Below are positions 60,927 through 64,000 of a stretch of DNA of 64,000 nt, piece after piece. The stretch lies in assembly GCA_029582155.1 (NCBI GenBank), contig CM055909.1, positions 22,155,347 to 22,219,346 on the forward strand, read 5' to 3'. The translations under genes were made by a program, and so were the position numbers. The notes beneath the pieces were generated by a model that was not told where the DNA came from, did no database searches, and saw nothing but the letters and a program-made list of their open reading frames with translations. The stretch comes from Panopea generosa (lineage: Eukaryota; Mollusca; Bivalvia; Adapedonta; Hiatellidae). The first letter of the stretch is position 1. Each line of letters starts with the position of its first letter.

Positions 60927-61400
60927 GCATAGTACCACCATTTTTAAAAGGAAGTGCTTCCGTGGGGTAGTCGCATGATAGGCGGTTATAAATAATCCTC
61001 ATTTCTTCTTCTTTAAAAATGCATTTCCTTATTTTAATGCTCATTTTTTTATTTGAATGGACATTATTGATGTATTTTCAACATTTTGATAGCATTGTCA
61101 TGTTTGAATTGTGAATTTAGAAGAAAAAAAATGATGCTTGGAAATTGGGGTATGAATACATGATTACGGAAGTATACTTTCACTTTGTCACCAGTGTACA
61201 CACTGAGCAGAAAAAAATCTCTTATATGACACATGACCCCTACTTTTCTCATCATATTTTAATAGTGCAGAGGTTGACAAACAGTAATGTAGGTTTCACT
61301 TCTTTCATTTGGGTCTTGTTCTATGAATGACAAGCCTTTAAACTTTTACTATTTACTTAAAGAATAAAGAACAAAAATCAATGATGGGTTTACACCTTTT
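60927..61400 (+). repeat. 470-bp repeat family, copy C
   Basis: It starts gcatagtaccaccattttt and ends atgatgggtttacacct. It is closest to the family consensus by eye. Only about 200 bp of unrelated sequence separate it from copy D. Confidence 0.92.
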
Positions 61401-61600
61401 TCAGACGTGTTCGTTTAAAATATGTTTTAACAATCTTTAAAATACAATTTCATATTTCCAGTCATACAATTAAAAACAGGTGGACATTTATTATAATTAT
61501 CTTTCCGCGCATTATATTGATTGTGATAATGGATGCTTATTAACCATTTTCCAGAGTTATGGTCATTCGCCAATTTAGAAACCGACTTAAAAGCATGTAG

Positions 61601-62067
61601 GCATAGTACCACTACTAGGGAAAGGAAATGCTTCCGTGGGGTAGTCGCATATTGGTGACTATAAATAATCCTCTTTTTTCCGTCTTTAGAAATGCATTGT
61701 CCTTATTTTAATGCTCATTTTTTATTTGAATGACATTATTGATGTATTTTCAACATTTTGACCGCATTGACTTGTTTGAATTGTGAATATAGAAAAAAAA
61801 ATTATACTTGGAAATTGGGATAAGAATACATGATTTCGGAAGTCTACTTTCACATTATCAACAGTTTACACGCTGAGCAGAAAAAAAATCTCTTATATGA
61901 CACATGACCCCTATTTTTTTCATCATATTTTGATAGTGCAGAGGTTGACAAACAGTAAAATGTAGGTTTCACTTCTTTCATTTGGGTCTTTCTATGAATG
62001 ACAGACCTTCAAACTTTTAATATTTACTATAGAATAAGGAACAAAAATCAACGGTGGACTTACACCT
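61601..62067 (+). repeat. 470-bp repeat family, copy D
   Basis: It starts gcatagtaccactactagg and ends acggtggacttacacct, with all internal markers present. It is the last of four direct-orientation copies in 9.3 kb. Confidence 0.92.
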
Positions 62068-62394
62068 ATATTGTACATGTTTGAGTGTTTAATGGTTGAA
62101 TCCAGCAGATACTTTTCCTAAATAGTGATGACTGATAATGTATAATATTGAATCGTGTCCCTTTACGAAGCAAATTATTTTCTTAGACTGTTCCTTTAAA
62201 TGGCTGTTCTCGAATACTTCATTTTTCTCAAGTATGTGCCTCAACAGTTTTATGTAGACTATCTGTCATTTTCATTCAGATTTTTTTTGAAAGGCTAATA
62301 TGGATGTGTCATATGTCAAGTACAACGTGTCAGGAGATGGCTGGTTGATCCTGAATAAACCGGTCGATGTGTTAGTTATCTATTGTCTTATTTT

Positions 62395-62990
62395 TATCCC
62401 CGTTAAAAAATCATTTTCAATATATTTTTCTGTTACAAGGCAAACAATTAGCCAAACTTACTAATATCACCGTTTTCGGAGCATAACCCTAAAAGCTGTT
62501 CGTGGCAACTTTACGAACACATATTCACCTAGTGGTTTAATTGTGCATTTTTCTATAGAGAAGTTTGTATTGCAATATTTTATCTGTTACCATCAAAACA
62601 AATAGCCAAAATTACAAAATTCACACTTTTCGGATCATTACTCTTAAACCGTCCATGGTAACATTAGGTAACTTTGTACATATGTCAACGTCATGTTTGA
62701 ATTGTTCCTTTTGGTAGGAGAGAATTTTAATTTTCGTTAAATGTTTTGTTACCTTGAAAACAAATAGCCAAAATTACTTAATTCTCTTAACTTGTAAACT
62801 GTTAAATATAGTAACATGGAATTTGGTACACATGTCATCCTTATGGTCAAGAAGTTCCTTGTGCTGTGAGTAAGTTTTCATTTTAAATATATTTATTTTC
62901 AGTTCCATTAGTCAACATTACGAAAATCTTCCTTTCCGTGCATATCTCCAAATATCTCAGTAAAGTACCCATAGGAAGATTGACGACTAC
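62395..62990. repeat. Degenerate tandem repeat, about 145-160 bp, four units
   Basis: The block aaacaa.tagccaaaattac recurs at 62449, 62603 and 62765, with a decayed fourth (tagtcaacattac, 62909). Each is preceded by a ctgttacc or tgttacctt segment and followed by a cctaaa..gt..tggtaac segment. Spacing varies (154, 162 and 144 bp). Confidence 0.7.
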
Positions 62991-63086
62991 GTCATCTTTT
63001 TGTTCTTACATCTATTAAAAGATATATCCACTTGGAGACGTAGTATATAAAGTATAAAATCTATACAGAAAACTCATAATAAGTAC

Positions 63087-63087
<1 letters not shown>

Positions 63088-63122
<35 letters not shown>
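63088..63122. repeat. CA microsatellite
   Basis: About seventeen CA units. Confidence 0.97.
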
Positions 63123-63123
<1 letters not shown>

Positions 63124-63364
63124 CAGAAGTGCCACCAGGGGTCACCACAATACATCTGTCTGTAGTAAAACTACCATACAGACAGTTAAGCCTGAGTGCA
63201 AGTGCACTCAGTCTTGCTCTTCGCCTCACTACTTTTGCCTTTTTGTCTTTTATCAAATTATCATGTTCGTAACCGATATGGTATGAAGCAATATTGTCGT
63301 TGCGTGGGTCTGTTCTGTCTAAATTGAACCCAACCGTGCAATATTTACGGTACTTCAGAAGCAA
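63123..63364 (-). other. GC-richer island with hairpins and an open minus-strand frame
   Basis: Directly right of the CA run, a hairpin ctgtctgtagta / taccatacagacag lies at 63156-63185, followed by a near-palindrome tgagtgcaagtgcactca. A minus-strand frame stays open for about 85 codons here and contains a basic stretch (KDKKAKVVRRRARLSALALR). It has no ATG start of its own within the island. It could be an old exon, part of a transposon or chance. Confidence 0.25.
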
Positions 63365-64000
63365 ACAGCTATTTTGTCTTTGTACGCGTTATGTATTTCA
63401 TCTCTTAGTTCCTATAATGTGTCTTGTAACGTTTTTCTTACATACAAAATTCTAATTTATTTATTCAGTTTATATTTGCGTTTTTTTTCTGTATTGAATA
63501 TATGTGTCATAATTCACCAACGCATTCAACTTACAAAAAAAATGTTTCAATGTATCCGAAATTAAATATATCCGAAATCTACATCCCCCTCCATCGATTT
63601 ATTATATATTTTCCTTTTATTTATCGTGTAGGTAGTTTATTATATATTGTAATGATAAAAACACAGTCCCACTTCAATAATCAAATAACTAAGTAAACAT
63701 TATATCAATGAATGAAGGTTTAAGTTGATGTATACACCAAATCAAATGAAATTAATCCACAAAAATGAACGAGCATCCTGGCAACACACAGCTGAATTTC
63801 TTAACTACGTGGTAACAATAAGGTGCTATAATTGGCCTAATTTATTCTTGAATTTTGATATATATGATTCTTTTCTGTGTTTCGCCAATATTGGACATAC
63901 AATTATGAGGTTTTATATTTCGGCAACAGGGAAAAATTTGTAAATCAATATAGATGCTCTAAAGGACTGTAAAATAATAAACTGATGCTAATTACATACG
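63365..64000. other. Anonymous AT-rich non-coding DNA
   Basis: No gene was recognised. Short frames to the window end are within chance. Confidence 0.5.

Noticed and set aside
57377..61255. Paired minus-strand frames (57377-57586 and 61064-61255) as a small gene family
   Set aside because: Both are translations of copies B and C of the 470-bp repeat. Differences include frame changes and do not suggest protein-level constraint.

Overview
This window looks like non-coding, repeat-rich DNA from an animal, most probably a bivalve mollusc. Four things suggest this. Base composition is about two-thirds A+T. There are no prokaryote-style gene arrays. Short interspersed elements (SINEs) with tRNA-like heads (split A and B boxes) are common. 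Several dispersed repeats, such as the 'ctacccaggaag' element and the 27.1 kb element, are of types I associate with bivalve genomes. The assignment rests on pattern memory, since no database could be searched. Nearly all open frames are under 100 codons, which is what chance gives at this A+T content, so I do not annotate them as genes.

Gene content is very low. The best candidate is a two-exon model at 1990-2628 (+), with a signal-peptide-like segment in exon 1, a strong GTAAGT donor and an in-frame acceptor. A second candidate is a promoter/first-exon-like patch at 18268-18510 (+), with a TGACGTCA palindrome, a GGGCGGG box and an ATG opening a protein-like 32-codon frame. A third is an exon-like frame at 52608-52759 that runs straight into a repeat copy. 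None matches a family I recognise.

Layout. 0-5 kb: two complete-looking copies of a minus-strand tRNA-derived SINE with an ATTG-type tail, a SINE head and the two-exon candidate. 5-18 kb: mostly anonymous AT-rich DNA with old degenerate tandem repeats (7.9 and 14.9 kb) and a 223-bp tandem duplication (15.3 kb). 18-32 kb: the promoter-like patch, a ~565-bp dispersed repeat present twice ten kilobases apart (18.75 and 28.77 kb), small minisatellites (20.1, 22.0, 30.0 kb), an array-less relative of the big satellite locus (22.8 kb) and several SINEs. 32-38.5 kb: anonymous sequence and a degenerate 32-bp minisatellite. 38.6-44.6 kb: a six-kilobase satellite of about 113 copies of a 53-bp unit, with a 1264-bp higher-order duplication inside it. 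45-52 kb: SINE fragments, a 110-nt near-perfect hairpin (46.4 kb) and a short inverted-repeat transposon of pogo type (49.4 kb). 52-62 kb: four same-orientation copies of a ~470-bp repeat family, a second pogo-type element (54.7 kb), a large TA/TG/CG microsatellite and a nested minisatellite (58.7 kb). 62-64 kb: an old ~155-bp tandem repeat, a CA microsatellite and a small GC-richer island.

The most interesting signal is the 53-bp satellite. Most units carry a TGAGTCA motif (consensus AP-1/bZIP site) and three clustered CpGs. The array is bracketed by two arms that recur, in the same order and strand, around a single decayed unit at 22.77-22.94 kb. That pattern suggests the satellite grew inside a dispersed mobile element rather than from random local DNA.
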